A stretch of 7,813 nt of DNA from an uncultured Eubacteriales bacterium (lineage in GTDB: Bacteria > Bacillota > Clostridia > Oscillospirales > Ruminococcaceae), in contig CAUHFD010000140.1 in the NCBI GenBank assembly GCA_959605275.1, forward strand, positions 1 through 7,813, written 5' to 3'. Of this stretch, positions 1 through 5,943 are shown in pieces. How positions within the stretch are numbered: the first letter of the stretch is position 1; each line of letters begins with the position of its first letter. Below the pieces are notes generated by a model. The model was not told the origin of the DNA, did not search any database, and was given only the letters and a program-made list of their open reading frames with translations. Position numbers and translations under genes: made by a program.

Positions 1-2
1 TG

Positions 3-11
3 TGTTATAAT
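3..11 (+). promoter_or_regulatory. Extended -10 box in repeat unit 1
   Basis: TGTTATAAT matches the extended -10 consensus TGnTATAAT exactly. It overlaps the dyad GTTAT-A-ATAAC at 4-14. Any -35 would lie left of the window, so activity cannot be judged. Confidence 0.3.
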
Positions 12-94
12 AACCTTGGAATACACGAAATCAAAGATTTCTAGTATTCACAAGAACATTGAAACACTGCTCGCTTCGCTGCGCAAGAGGTGTG

Positions 95-103
95 TGTTAT
101 AAT
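95..103 (+). promoter_or_regulatory. Extended -10 box in repeat unit 2
   Basis: This is the same TGTTATAAT box, overlapping the dyad at 96-106. At 17-bp spacing the -35 position (75-80) reads TTCGCT, only 3/6 to consensus, so any activity would rest on the extended -10. Confidence 0.35.
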
Positions 104-186
104 AACCTTGGAATACACGAAATCAAAGATTTCTAGTATTCACAAGAACATTGAAACACTGCTCGCTTCGCTGTGCAAGTGGTGTG

Positions 187-195
187 TGTTATAAT
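187..195 (+). promoter_or_regulatory. Extended -10 box in repeat unit 3
   Basis: TGTTATAAT overlaps the dyad at 188-198, again with TTCGCT (167-172) at 17-bp spacing. It is the copy nearest to the lipoprotein gene. A transcript from here would carry a leader of about 230 nt containing the third-unit hairpins. Confidence 0.35.
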
Positions 196-207
196 AACCA
201 TTGGAAC

Positions 208-237
208 GTGATCGAAATGAAAGATTTCGAGATTCAC
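208..237. repeat. Hairpin of the third unit (counterpart of 19-49 and 111-141)
   Basis: TCGAAAT (212-218) pairs perfectly with ATTTCGA (224-230) around the loop GAAAG. It is extended by GTGA (208-211) pairing with TCAC (234-237) across a 3-nt bulge. It sits at the same distance from the unit start as the hairpins of the first two copies, but with a different stem sequence. Confidence 0.6.
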
Positions 238-263
238 TTTCAGTCGAGCGGGGCTTTGTGCGG

Positions 264-300
264 TTTCGGCTTTGCCGAAATGTCGCCGGCTATATATAGC
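264..300. repeat. Two adjacent inverted repeats specific to the third unit
   Basis: The first is TTTCGGC (264-270), a TTT loop, then GCCGAAA (274-280): a perfect 7-bp stem. The second is the 12-bp palindrome GCTATATATAGC (289-300). It can be extended by CGC... pairing (GCC at 285-287 with GGC at 301-303) across a bulged G288. No T-run follows either stem on the + strand, so neither looks like an intrinsic terminator. Confidence 0.6.
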
Positions 301-316
301 GGCAAGGGCGAAGCAA

Positions 317-342
317 AACACCGTCTGCTGACAAGCGGTGTT
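317..342. repeat. Closing hairpin of the third unit
   Basis: AACACCG (317-323) is the reverse complement of CGGTGTT (336-342), with a 12-nt loop. In the two upstream units, AACAC (63-67 and 155-159) can likewise pair with GTGTT (94-98 and 186-190) across the unit junction. A closing stem of this type is therefore possible in all three units. Confidence 0.5.
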
Positions 343-423
343 GTTAATAACCTTAAAATGATTGATTTGCTGTCACAGGGGGCTTTGGCAGCTTGTGTAT
401 AGATACGGTTTTATTATTAGGAA

Positions 424-433
424 AGAGGGTGGA
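424..433 (+). promoter_or_regulatory. Ribosome binding site fixing the TTG start of the lipoprotein
   Basis: AGAGGGTGGA lies just before the TTG at 437. GAGGG ends 7 nt and GGTGGA ends 3 nt before the codon. The in-frame ATG at 362 has no Shine-Dalgarno sequence and would add 25 residues in front of an otherwise standard signal peptide, so the TTG is preferred. Confidence 0.7.
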
Positions 434-436
434 ATT

Positions 437-1831
437 TTGTCAAATAGAAAATGGCTGCTCGGACTGCTTGTTTTAGCAGTCTCGATGCAGCTGAGCGGTT
501 GCTATCCCGGTACTGGAACAGATAATTTGCTGATTCCGCCCAAGCTGACCGCTGAGCAAGATAAAATTTATCAGGCGCTCGAAAAAACGGCGGGCAGCAA
601 TATCAATCTCAGATATCCGCAAACGGGAGAATATCGATCTTCCTTTGTTTTACGTAATATTGATGATGAGCCGGGCGATGAAACTATTGTATTTTACAAA
701 ACCAATGTTAATACAACCAATCCGACTTCTTTAAAGGTTTCTGTTTTAGATAAAGACGATTTGGGAAACTGGTACTGCGCTTATGATATTTCCGGCGGCG
801 GCAGTGATATTCATCAGTTGGAGTTTTCTTCTTTTGGTGCATTTGATCAATTGTTTATGATTGTAGGTTACAATCAGGCGGTTGCTGATACCGGAAACAA
901 TAATGCTGATTCTCAACTGGCGGCGTCTCCTAGGCAAGCCAGCAATATTTTGCACATTTACTCTTATTGCAGCGGGGAGATCAAAGATCTGTTTTCGCAG
1001 GAATATTCTTTGATGAAGGTCATGGATATTGACAACGACGGCTATCAGGAAATTGTCACCATTGTTGATTCCAAAACCGGCGATGAACCGTCGGTGAACA
1101 TTATAGAATATAATGCCGGCGTTTTTTACATTTCACAGGGAGAAACTGTGGCAATGGACGATTCGATTCTTTCTTATGTTAATGTGCAAAGCGGTTTTAT
1201 CGGGACCAATCAATCGGCACTTTATCTGGACGGAGTGAGAGAGGACGGCACAACGACGACCGAGTTGCTGTTTTATCAGGACGAAATTCTGCAAAGTGCG
1301 CGACTGGAAAAAGGAGTTGTTGACAGCATTGATACTCGTAAGGCGGGAAACATGTCAATGGATGTGGATAGCGATGACGTGATTGAAATCCCGGAACTGC
1401 ATCTGATGCCCGGTTACGAGTGGCCGGAACGCATGGATGCACAGGAATCTGACAAGCTTTATTTCACTCATTGGAAAGTTTTTTCTAATGGGGTGTTTCA
1501 ATTAAAAAAGATATCTTATTTTAACATGGGATTCAATTATTTGTTTGATATTCCGGCTTTTTGGCAGGACAATGTTACCGCACGCAAGATGGCAGAGGAA
1601 AACAAGATCGTTTTTTATTCTTATGACCATGATTTGCAGGATGTGAATGAAGAACTGCTGAGTATCAAGGTGGTAAACAAAAACAGCAAGGCGGAAGCGG
1701 AAAAAGAGGGATATCAGCTCATTCGTTACAGCGGACAGCTATATTATTATGCGAAACTTGGTTATCCGGAAAATCCGTATTATCAAATTGATCTTGATAC
1801 AGTAAGAGAAAATTTCACCCTGCTGAAATAG
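437..1831 (+). CDS. Secreted lipoprotein with FG-GAP-like acidic loops
   Basis: From the TTG at 437 the protein is 464 aa. Residues 1-22 are a lipoprotein signal peptide: MSNRKW, a hydrophobic stretch (WLLGLLVLAV), then the lipobox L-S-G-C with Cys22 as the predicted lipidated residue, so the mature protein should sit on the outer face of the membrane. The body contains three Asp-rich loops followed by a beta-strand: DDEPGDETIV (about 76-85), DIDNDGYQEIV (197-207) and DVDSDDVIEI (309-318). The second is a good DxDxDG calcium-loop or FG-GAP/VCBS-like motif, which suggests a beta-propeller-like fold; this is inference. I do not recognise a specific family or an enzymatic motif. The gene lies 48 nt upstream of a response regulator and histidine kinase, so it may be an accessory sensor or output protein of that pair. 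A structural or binding role is more likely than catalysis. Confidence 0.85.
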   Translation: MSNRKWLLGLLVLAVSMQLSGCYPGTGTDNLLIPPKLTAEQDKIYQALEKTAGSNINLRYPQTGEYRSSFVLRNIDDEPGDETIVFYKTNVNTTNPTSLKVSVLDKDDLGNWYCAYDISGGGSDIHQLEFSSFGAFDQLFMIVGYNQAVADTGNNNADSQLAASPRQASNILHIYSYCSGEIKDLFSQEYSLMKVMDIDNDGYQEIVTIVDSKTGDEPSVNIIEYNAGVFYISQGETVAMDDSILSYVNVQSGFIGTNQSALYLDGVREDGTTTTELLFYQDEILQSARLEKGVVDSIDTRKAGNMSMDVDSDDVIEIPELHLMPGYEWPERMDAQESDKLYFTHWKVFSNGVFQLKKISYFNMGFNYLFDIPAFWQDNVTARKMAEENKIVFYSYDHDLQDVNEELLSIKVVNKNSKAEAEKEGYQLIRYSGQLYYYAKLGYPENPYYQIDLDTVRENFTLLK

Positions 1832-1879
1832 TGTTTGCCGTTGTCACATATCGCTGAGACAGAAAGGAGATTAAACAAC

Positions 1880-2584
1880 ATGAAAAAGATTTTGGTTTGT
1901 GAAGATGAAGATGTGATCCGAGACTTTGTGGTGATTAATCTGCAGAGAGCCGGTTATACAGTGGTGGATGTCGGATGCGGTGAGGATGCACTGCGGGTAT
2001 TTGATGAGGCAAACGGGGATTTCGACATTGCGTTGTTGGATATTATGATGCCGGGGATAGACGGTTTTCAGGTTTGCAAAACGCTGCGTGCAAAGAGCAA
2101 CACGCTGGGGATTATTATGTTGTCTGCCAAAACGCAGGAAATGGACAAGGTAAATGGTTTGATGATCGGCGCAGACGATTATGTGACCAAACCGTTCAGC
2201 CCCTCTGAGTTGGTTGCCAGAGTAGATGCGATTTACCGCCGGGTTTGTATGAGCGAAAACACTGCCCACATGCCGAAGGTGATTGAATCAGGCTGTTTTC
2301 GGTTGGATCAAAAAAGCCGTACCGTATCCAAAAACGGCGAAATTATTGATTTGACGCAGGTAGAGTATCAAATCATGGAACTGTTTTTAAAAAATCAAAA
2401 TGTCGCGTTGGACCGCAATCAGATTTTAACCGAAATCTGGGGCGATAACTATTACGGCGACATTAAAATTGTAGATGTCAACATCAGAAGGCTTCGGATG
2501 AAAGTGGAAGAAGAACCGTCCAATCCTAAATACATATCGACTGTTTGGGGTTACGGATATAAATGGTGCGGCGCGGCTGAGTAA
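1880..2584 (+). CDS. OmpR/PhoB-family two-component response regulator
   Basis: The protein is 234 aa, usual for the family. The receiver domain (about 3-118) has the acidic pocket E8/D9, phosphoacceptor Asp54 in LLDIMMPGIDG, the switch Ser82 in MLSAK, and the invariant Lys104 in TKPF. The C-terminal winged-helix DNA-binding domain (about 133-232) has typical elements: LTQVEYQIMELF, the RNQILTEIWG recognition region, VDVNIRRLRMKVE, and the ending ISTVWGYGYKW. The ATG at 1880 is chosen because AAAGGAGA (1863-1870) precedes it by 9 nt; an in-frame TTG at 1835 would add 15 atypical residues. It is probably phosphorylated by the kinase encoded 41 nt downstream. The regulon cannot be told from sequence. 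It resembles the WalR/PhoP/ResD group in general, but I would not assign a specific name. Confidence 0.96.
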   Translation: MKKILVCEDEDVIRDFVVINLQRAGYTVVDVGCGEDALRVFDEANGDFDIALLDIMMPGIDGFQVCKTLRAKSNTLGIIMLSAKTQEMDKVNGLMIGADDYVTKPFSPSELVARVDAIYRRVCMSENTAHMPKVIESGCFRLDQKSRTVSKNGEIIDLTQVEYQIMELFLKNQNVALDRNQILTEIWGDNYYGDIKIVDVNIRRLRMKVEEEPSNPKYISTVWGYGYKWCGAAE

Positions 2585-2591
2585 ACTGCCG

Positions 2592-2611
2592 TGCAAAAAA
2601 GGTTGTTTGCA
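2592..2611. repeat. Small inverted repeat just before the kinase ribosome binding site
   Basis: TGCAAA (2592-2597) and TTTGCA (2606-2611) form a perfect 6-bp stem with an 8-nt loop in the 41-nt gap between regulator and kinase genes. The right arm touches the first base of the Shine-Dalgarno sequence. It is AT-rich and may be chance, or may modestly tune kinase translation. Confidence 0.3.
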
Positions 2612-2618
2612 AGGGAGG
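2611..2618 (+). promoter_or_regulatory. Ribosome binding site deciding the kinase start
   Basis: AAGGGAGG is close to the ideal Shine-Dalgarno sequence. It lies 7 nt before the GTG at 2626 but only 1 nt before the in-frame GTG at 2620, so 2626 is the likely start. Confidence 0.7.
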
Positions 2619-2625
2619 TGTGCGG

Positions 2626-4095
2626 GTGAAATCAAAAAGTATCACCCATCGTTGGATCATCAACAGCCTTGGTGTCATTTTGTTTATCTTAGTTGGGTTG
2701 GAAATTGTTTTCGGCTTTGGAGTAAAAACATATTTCTATGATTTTGCCAAGCGTTCTCTTGAAAACAAGGCGACGATGATATCGGCACAGCTCACCTATG
2801 CCGCGGACAGCGACACCGGTAATTACGGAGACGCAATCAACGAATTAGTGCAAAACTTTGATGATAAAAACACCACCGAATTAATGGCTATCAATAACTT
2901 CGGTGAGATTGCAATGACATCCAGCGGCTTTTCTTATGACAATGATGTACGGATGAATGACTACCAGGACGCGCAAACCGATCCCCGCGGCAGAGGATAT
3001 TATGTCGGCAATGACAACAACGGCAACCGCATCATGGCATATACCGTGCGTCTGGAAGTCAACAGCGATTATGCGGCACTTCGGCTGGTTACTTCGACCG
3101 CCAATATCGACAATGTGATTTTATCCGCCATTGCGGTATTTACGGTGATCTGTATGGCAATTGTTATTTTTGTTGTGATTTCGGGCGTTTATTTTGTGAA
3201 ATCCATCGTGATACCGGTACGGGAGATTGGGGTGGCGGCACGGAAAATCGCTTCGGGCGATCTGGATACACGGCTTTACAAAAACTCAGACGATGAGTTA
3301 GGAGAATTATGTGACACCATTAACTATATGGCAGATGAACTGTCTGCTACCGAGAATATGAAAAACGAATTTATTTCATCGGTGTCCCATGAGCTTCGCA
3401 CACCGCTTACAGCAATCAAAGGCTGGGGTGAAACGCTGGCATCTGCCGGCAGTCAGGATACCGAAATGATGCAGAAAGGAATGCGGGTCATTATTAAAGA
3501 GACCGAGCGCCTTGCTCAAATGGTTGAGGAACTGCTCGATTTTTCCCGTATTCAAAGCGGACGGCTTACCCTGGTTAAGACCAAGATGGATATTTTGGCA
3601 GAGCTGGAAGAAGCGGTGCTGATTTACGGCGAACGTGCCAAGAGAGAAAACATTGCCTTTGTTTATCATGCGCCGGAGATGCTGCCGATCATTTTTGGAG
3701 ATAAAAACCGCTTACGTCAGGTGTTTATTAACATTATAGATAATGCGTTGAAATATTCGGACAGCGGCGACACCGTAACGGTGACCGCAAAAGAAGCGGA
3801 GGATACCATTGAAATTATCATTGCCGATACCGGCTGCGGGATCAGTGCGGTGGATCTGCCGAAAGTAAAAACAAAATTTTATAAGGCGAATTCGACCCGA
3901 AGAGGCTCCGGAATCGGACTGGCACTTGCCAATGAAATCGTGATGATGCATGGCGGCGAATTGCTGATCGACAGCAAGGAAAACGTCGGTACAACCGTAA
4001 CAGTGGTACTGCCGGTCAATTTGAATACCAATGAGAATAAACAGTCATCTATTGTGACCAATCAGAGAAAGGATCAATCAAGCAATGAAGAATAA
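2626..4095 (+). CDS. Membrane sensor histidine kinase (HAMP, HisKA, HATPase_c)
   Basis: The protein is 489 aa from the GTG at 2626. It has TM1 (about 11-33), an extracytoplasmic domain of about 130 aa (34-163) with a possible PAS/Cache-like pattern (MAINNFGEIAMTSSG), TM2 (about 165-191), and a HAMP linker beginning near Pro197. The dimerisation/phosphoacceptor domain carries His255 in SHELRTPL. The catalytic ATPase domain has the N-box with Asn373 (IIDNALKYS), the G1 box DTGCG at 401-405 and the G2 box GSGIGLALA from 427. All key kinase residues are present. The Glu after His255 in HELRTP also fits a bifunctional kinase/phosphatase. It probably pairs with the response regulator immediately upstream. 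The last 25 or so residues are a polar Asn/Gln/Ser-rich tail overlapping the next gene by 11 nt. The ligand is unknown; the upstream lipoprotein could contribute to sensing. Confidence 0.96.
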   Translation: MKSKSITHRWIINSLGVILFILVGLEIVFGFGVKTYFYDFAKRSLENKATMISAQLTYAADSDTGNYGDAINELVQNFDDKNTTELMAINNFGEIAMTSSGFSYDNDVRMNDYQDAQTDPRGRGYYVGNDNNGNRIMAYTVRLEVNSDYAALRLVTSTANIDNVILSAIAVFTVICMAIVIFVVISGVYFVKSIVIPVREIGVAARKIASGDLDTRLYKNSDDELGELCDTINYMADELSATENMKNEFISSVSHELRTPLTAIKGWGETLASAGSQDTEMMQKGMRVIIKETERLAQMVEELLDFSRIQSGRLTLVKTKMDILAELEEAVLIYGERAKRENIAFVYHAPEMLPIIFGDKNRLRQVFINIIDNALKYSDSGDTVTVTAKEAEDTIEIIIADTGCGISAVDLPKVKTKFYKANSTRRGSGIGLALANEIVMMHGGELLIDSKENVGTTVTVVLPVNLNTNENKQSSIVTNQRKDQSSNEE

Positions 4096-5038
4096 AGAAT
4101 GTCAATCAACTGGGCACAAAAGTAAAATCGGCGGGCAGGCGTTAATTGAGGGCGTCATGATGCGGGGAATCGACAAGGCGGCGATGAGCGTGCGCCTTCC
4201 TGATGGCGGCATTGATACCGAAAGCTGGGAAGTTGGAAGCCTCAATCGGGCATGGTACCACAAGACGCCGATCGTGCGCGGAGTAGTGAATTTCATCAGT
4301 TCGATGGTCACCGGATATCGGTGTATGATGAAATCAGCGGAAAAAGCCGGGATGGAAGACGATTTTGAGGGGGAGCCTTCCAAATTTGATCTTTGGCTGG
4401 AAAAGCATCTCGGGGAACATATGATGAAAATTATCGGTGTGGTGGCGATGGTATTCGGTGTCGCGCTGGCGTTGGTTTTGTTTATGTTCCTGCCTGCATT
4501 GGCGGTAAAGGGAATACAGCACTTGTTTGATCCGGGCGTTTTTAAATCGCTGATAGAGGGCTTAATTAAGATCGTTATTTTTGTTCTGTATCTGGCATTG
4601 GTGTCCCGAATGAAGGAAATCAAGCGGGTGTTCGGATATCACGGGGCAGAACACAAGTCGATTGCCTGCTATGAAGCGGGAGAGGAATTGACTGTTGAAA
4701 TTGTCAGAAAACATACACGGTTTCACCCTCGCTGCGGAACCAGTTTTATTTTGATTGTGCTTGTGATCGGTATTCTGGTATTTTCCGTGGTGACTTGGAG
4801 CAGCCTGTGGATGCGGGTTGTGCTGAAACTTGCGCTGTTGCCTGTTGTAATGGGTGTCGCATATGAGATTATCAAACTGGCGGGAAGATATGATAATGTT
4901 GTCACGAGAATCATTTCAGCCCCCGGACTTTGGCTGCAAAGGCTGACGACCAATGAGCCGGATGACAGCCAAATAGAGGTTGCGATTGCAGCATTAACGG
5001 CGGTATTACCGGATAACAAAGAAGAAGATCAATGGTAA
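4085..5038 (+). CDS. DUF1385 (YqhQ-like) membrane protein
   Basis: The protein is 317 aa and matches the DUF1385 family from end to end. The N-terminal signature is IGGQALIEGVMMRG (15-28). The central motif HGAEHKSIACYE (186-197) is followed by RFHPRCGTSF (212-221). The C-terminal signature is PGLWLQRLTTNEP, followed by an EVAIAAL motif near 298-304. There are about four hydrophobic segments (115-143, 157-175, 220-238, 244-264). The molecular function of the family is not known to me. The conserved H186, E189, H190, H214 and C217 would suit a metal site, which is inference. The ATG lies inside the end of the kinase gene (11-nt overlap) behind AAAGGA at 4068-4073, and the stop overlaps prmC by 7 nt, so translation of all three is probably coupled. 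Adjacency to prmC is common in Clostridia; the two-component genes upstream are less expected. Confidence 0.93.
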   Translation: MKNKECQSTGHKSKIGGQALIEGVMMRGIDKAAMSVRLPDGGIDTESWEVGSLNRAWYHKTPIVRGVVNFISSMVTGYRCMMKSAEKAGMEDDFEGEPSKFDLWLEKHLGEHMMKIIGVVAMVFGVALALVLFMFLPALAVKGIQHLFDPGVFKSLIEGLIKIVIFVLYLALVSRMKEIKRVFGYHGAEHKSIACYEAGEELTVEIVRKHTRFHPRCGTSFILIVLVIGILVFSVVTWSSLWMRVVLKLALLPVVMGVAYEIIKLAGRYDNVVTRIISAPGLWLQRLTTNEPDDSQIEVAIAALTAVLPDNKEEDQW

Positions 5039-5892
5039 ACGAAAAAAGAATGACCTATACACAGATGAATCGGGAAATCAGGCGTCAACTGGCAGATGCC
5101 GGCATAGAGAATGCTGCATTTGAAGCGGCTGAATTGCTTTGCTGGGCTGCCGGAATTTCCAAGGAGACGTTTTTGCTGGAAGCAGATCAGCTCTTTCCGA
5201 CCGAGGCACTGAAAAAGCTGCGGCAGGCGGCGGACAAACGAGCGTCCGGATACCCGCTGCAATATTTGCTTGGAACATGGGATTTTTATTCCGGCTCGTT
5301 TCGGGTAGGAGAGGGTGTATTGATTCCGCGCAGTGATACCGAAGTGTTATGCGAACAGGCGATTCGGTTTGTCGGTGAAAAGCCGATGACGGTACTGGAT
5401 TTATGCAGTGGAAGCGGCTGTATTGCAGTGACAATTGCAAAAGAGTGTCCGAAAAGCGTGGTTTATGCGATCGAAAAATCCGAAGCGGCATATCCTTATC
5501 TGACCGAGAATATCAAAAACAACGGTGCAGCAGTGACGCCTGTTTTGTGTGATGCGTTGTTGGGTGACAGCTTGGAGCGCGTGCCGGATTGTGATGTCAT
5601 TCTGTCTAACCCGCCCTATTTGAGTGAAGCGGATATGCAGGCGTTACAAAAAGAAGTAACCTTTGAACCAGCGATGGCTTTGTATGGAGATACAGACGGA
5701 TTGCTGTTCTATCGGGAACTGACGGCGCTTTGGACGCCTAAGCTGAGATCGGGCGGATTGCTTGCTTATGAGATTGGGCTCGGACAGGAAAAGGAAGTAC
5801 GGAACATTTTAGAAAAGCATGGGTATATTTCGGTTTGCGAAGCCCGCGATTTGTGTGGTATAATAAGAACAGTGAGTGGAATAAAGCCGTAA
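5032..5892 (+). CDS. prmC: Peptide chain release factor N5-glutamine methyltransferase PrmC
   Basis: This cytoplasmic enzyme transfers a methyl group from S-adenosylmethionine to the glutamine of the GGQ motif in release factors RF1/RF2, improving translation termination. The protein is 286 aa, normal for PrmC. The N-terminal helical substrate-recognition domain is followed by the family block YLLGTWDFYSG...GVLIPRSDTEVL, the AdoMet-binding motif I DLCSGSGCIA (from 123) and the catalytic NPPY motif at 193-196. The chosen ATG (5032) overlaps the DUF1385 stop and gives coupled translation. An ATG at 5050 (giving MTYTQMN) aligns slightly better with typical PrmC N-termini and cannot be excluded, since neither has a strong Shine-Dalgarno sequence. 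The usual partner prfA is not next to it here. The 3' end of the gene also contains a recA promoter. Confidence 0.96.
   Translation: MVNEKRMTYTQMNREIRRQLADAGIENAAFEAAELLCWAAGISKETFLLEADQLFPTEALKKLRQAADKRASGYPLQYLLGTWDFYSGSFRVGEGVLIPRSDTEVLCEQAIRFVGEKPMTVLDLCSGSGCIAVTIAKECPKSVVYAIEKSEAAYPYLTENIKNNGAAVTPVLCDALLGDSLERVPDCDVILSNPPYLSEADMQALQKEVTFEPAMALYGDTDGLLFYRELTALWTPKLRSGGLLAYEIGLGQEKEVRNILEKHGYISVCEARDLCGIIRTVSGIKP
5835..5864 (+). promoter_or_regulatory. Predicted recA promoter inside the 3' end of prmC
   Basis: TTGCGA (5835-5840, 4/6 to the -35 consensus) is followed by an 18-bp spacer and a perfect extended -10, TGG-TATAAT (TG at 5856-5857, TATAAT at 5859-5864). Transcription would start near 5871, giving a leader of about 70 nt before recA. 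No complete LexA-type box (GAAC-N4-GTTC) is visible between 5820 and 5943; only an unpaired GAAC at 5867-5870 is present. Confidence 0.7.
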
Positions 5893-5943
5893 CAGGCAGA
5901 TGATATCGAAGATAAAACAAAAGAAATCGGAGGAAGTAAATAT

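Larger units (their letters stand above)
1..184. repeat. Two tandem 92-bp intergenic repeat units
   Basis: Bases 1-92 and 93-184 are two head-to-tail copies of the same 92-bp unit. By direct comparison they differ at only two positions: C82 versus T174, and A88 versus T180. Each copy contains an imperfect hairpin (19-49 and 111-141) with outer stem GAATAC/GTATTC, a 2-nt mismatch, and inner stem GAAATC/GATTTC around an AAA loop. Each copy also has a GC-rich stretch (CTGCTCGCTTCGCTG), and each begins with the dyad GTTATAATAAC. The array may continue to the left of the window. The period is not a multiple of three, so the unit does not encode repeated protein in one frame. I do not recognise the family. 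It could be a MITE-like or other interspersed intergenic element, or a structured RNA. Confidence 0.93.
185..342. repeat. Diverged, longer third unit of the repeat array
   Basis: This unit opens exactly in phase with the two upstream copies (TGTGTTATAATAACC at 185-199) and ends with the same type of boundary, CAAGCGGTG followed by a shortened dyad GTTAATAAC at 343-351. Its interior differs. The dyad-to-dyad distance is 155 nt instead of 92, so about 63 nt are extra, and the sequence of the first hairpin has changed while its ability to pair is kept. It carries two further inverted repeats not found in the 92-bp units. It looks like a related but older or different subtype of the same element. 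The right boundary is approximate. Confidence 0.65.

Noticed and set aside
1..198. CRISPR-like array
   Set aside because: The whole 92-bp units are repeated with no unique spacers between short repeats, and only two to three units are present.
133..321. Minus-strand open frame of 62 codons over the repeats
   Set aside because: It lies across repeat unit sequence with no ribosome binding site and no recognisable protein features; it is probably a chance frame.
151..402. Open frame of 83 codons with a TTG start running through the repeat array (+ strand)
   Set aside because: It starts inside one repeat unit, crosses hairpins and repeat boundaries, has no Shine-Dalgarno sequence, and the same repeat sequence is read in different frames in neighbouring copies.
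385..415. Promoter for the lipoprotein gene: TTGGCA (385-390) with TTTATT (410-415)
   Set aside because: The -35 is good (5/6), but the spacer is 19 bp and the -10 matches only 4/6. The better-looking TATTAT at 412-417 would need a 21-bp spacer. Too weak to call.
362..436. N-terminal extension of the lipoprotein from the ATG at 362
   Set aside because: There is no Shine-Dalgarno sequence before 362, and the added residues precede a complete lipoprotein signal peptide that begins naturally at the TTG at 437.
4102..4623. Minus-strand frame (173 codons) antisense to the DUF1385 gene
   Set aside because: It is a complementary-frame shadow of a clearly conserved coding region, with no initiation signals noticed.
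5867..5878. LexA operator beside the recA -10
   Set aside because: GAAC is followed four bases later by AGTG, not GTTC or a near match, so only one half-site exists.
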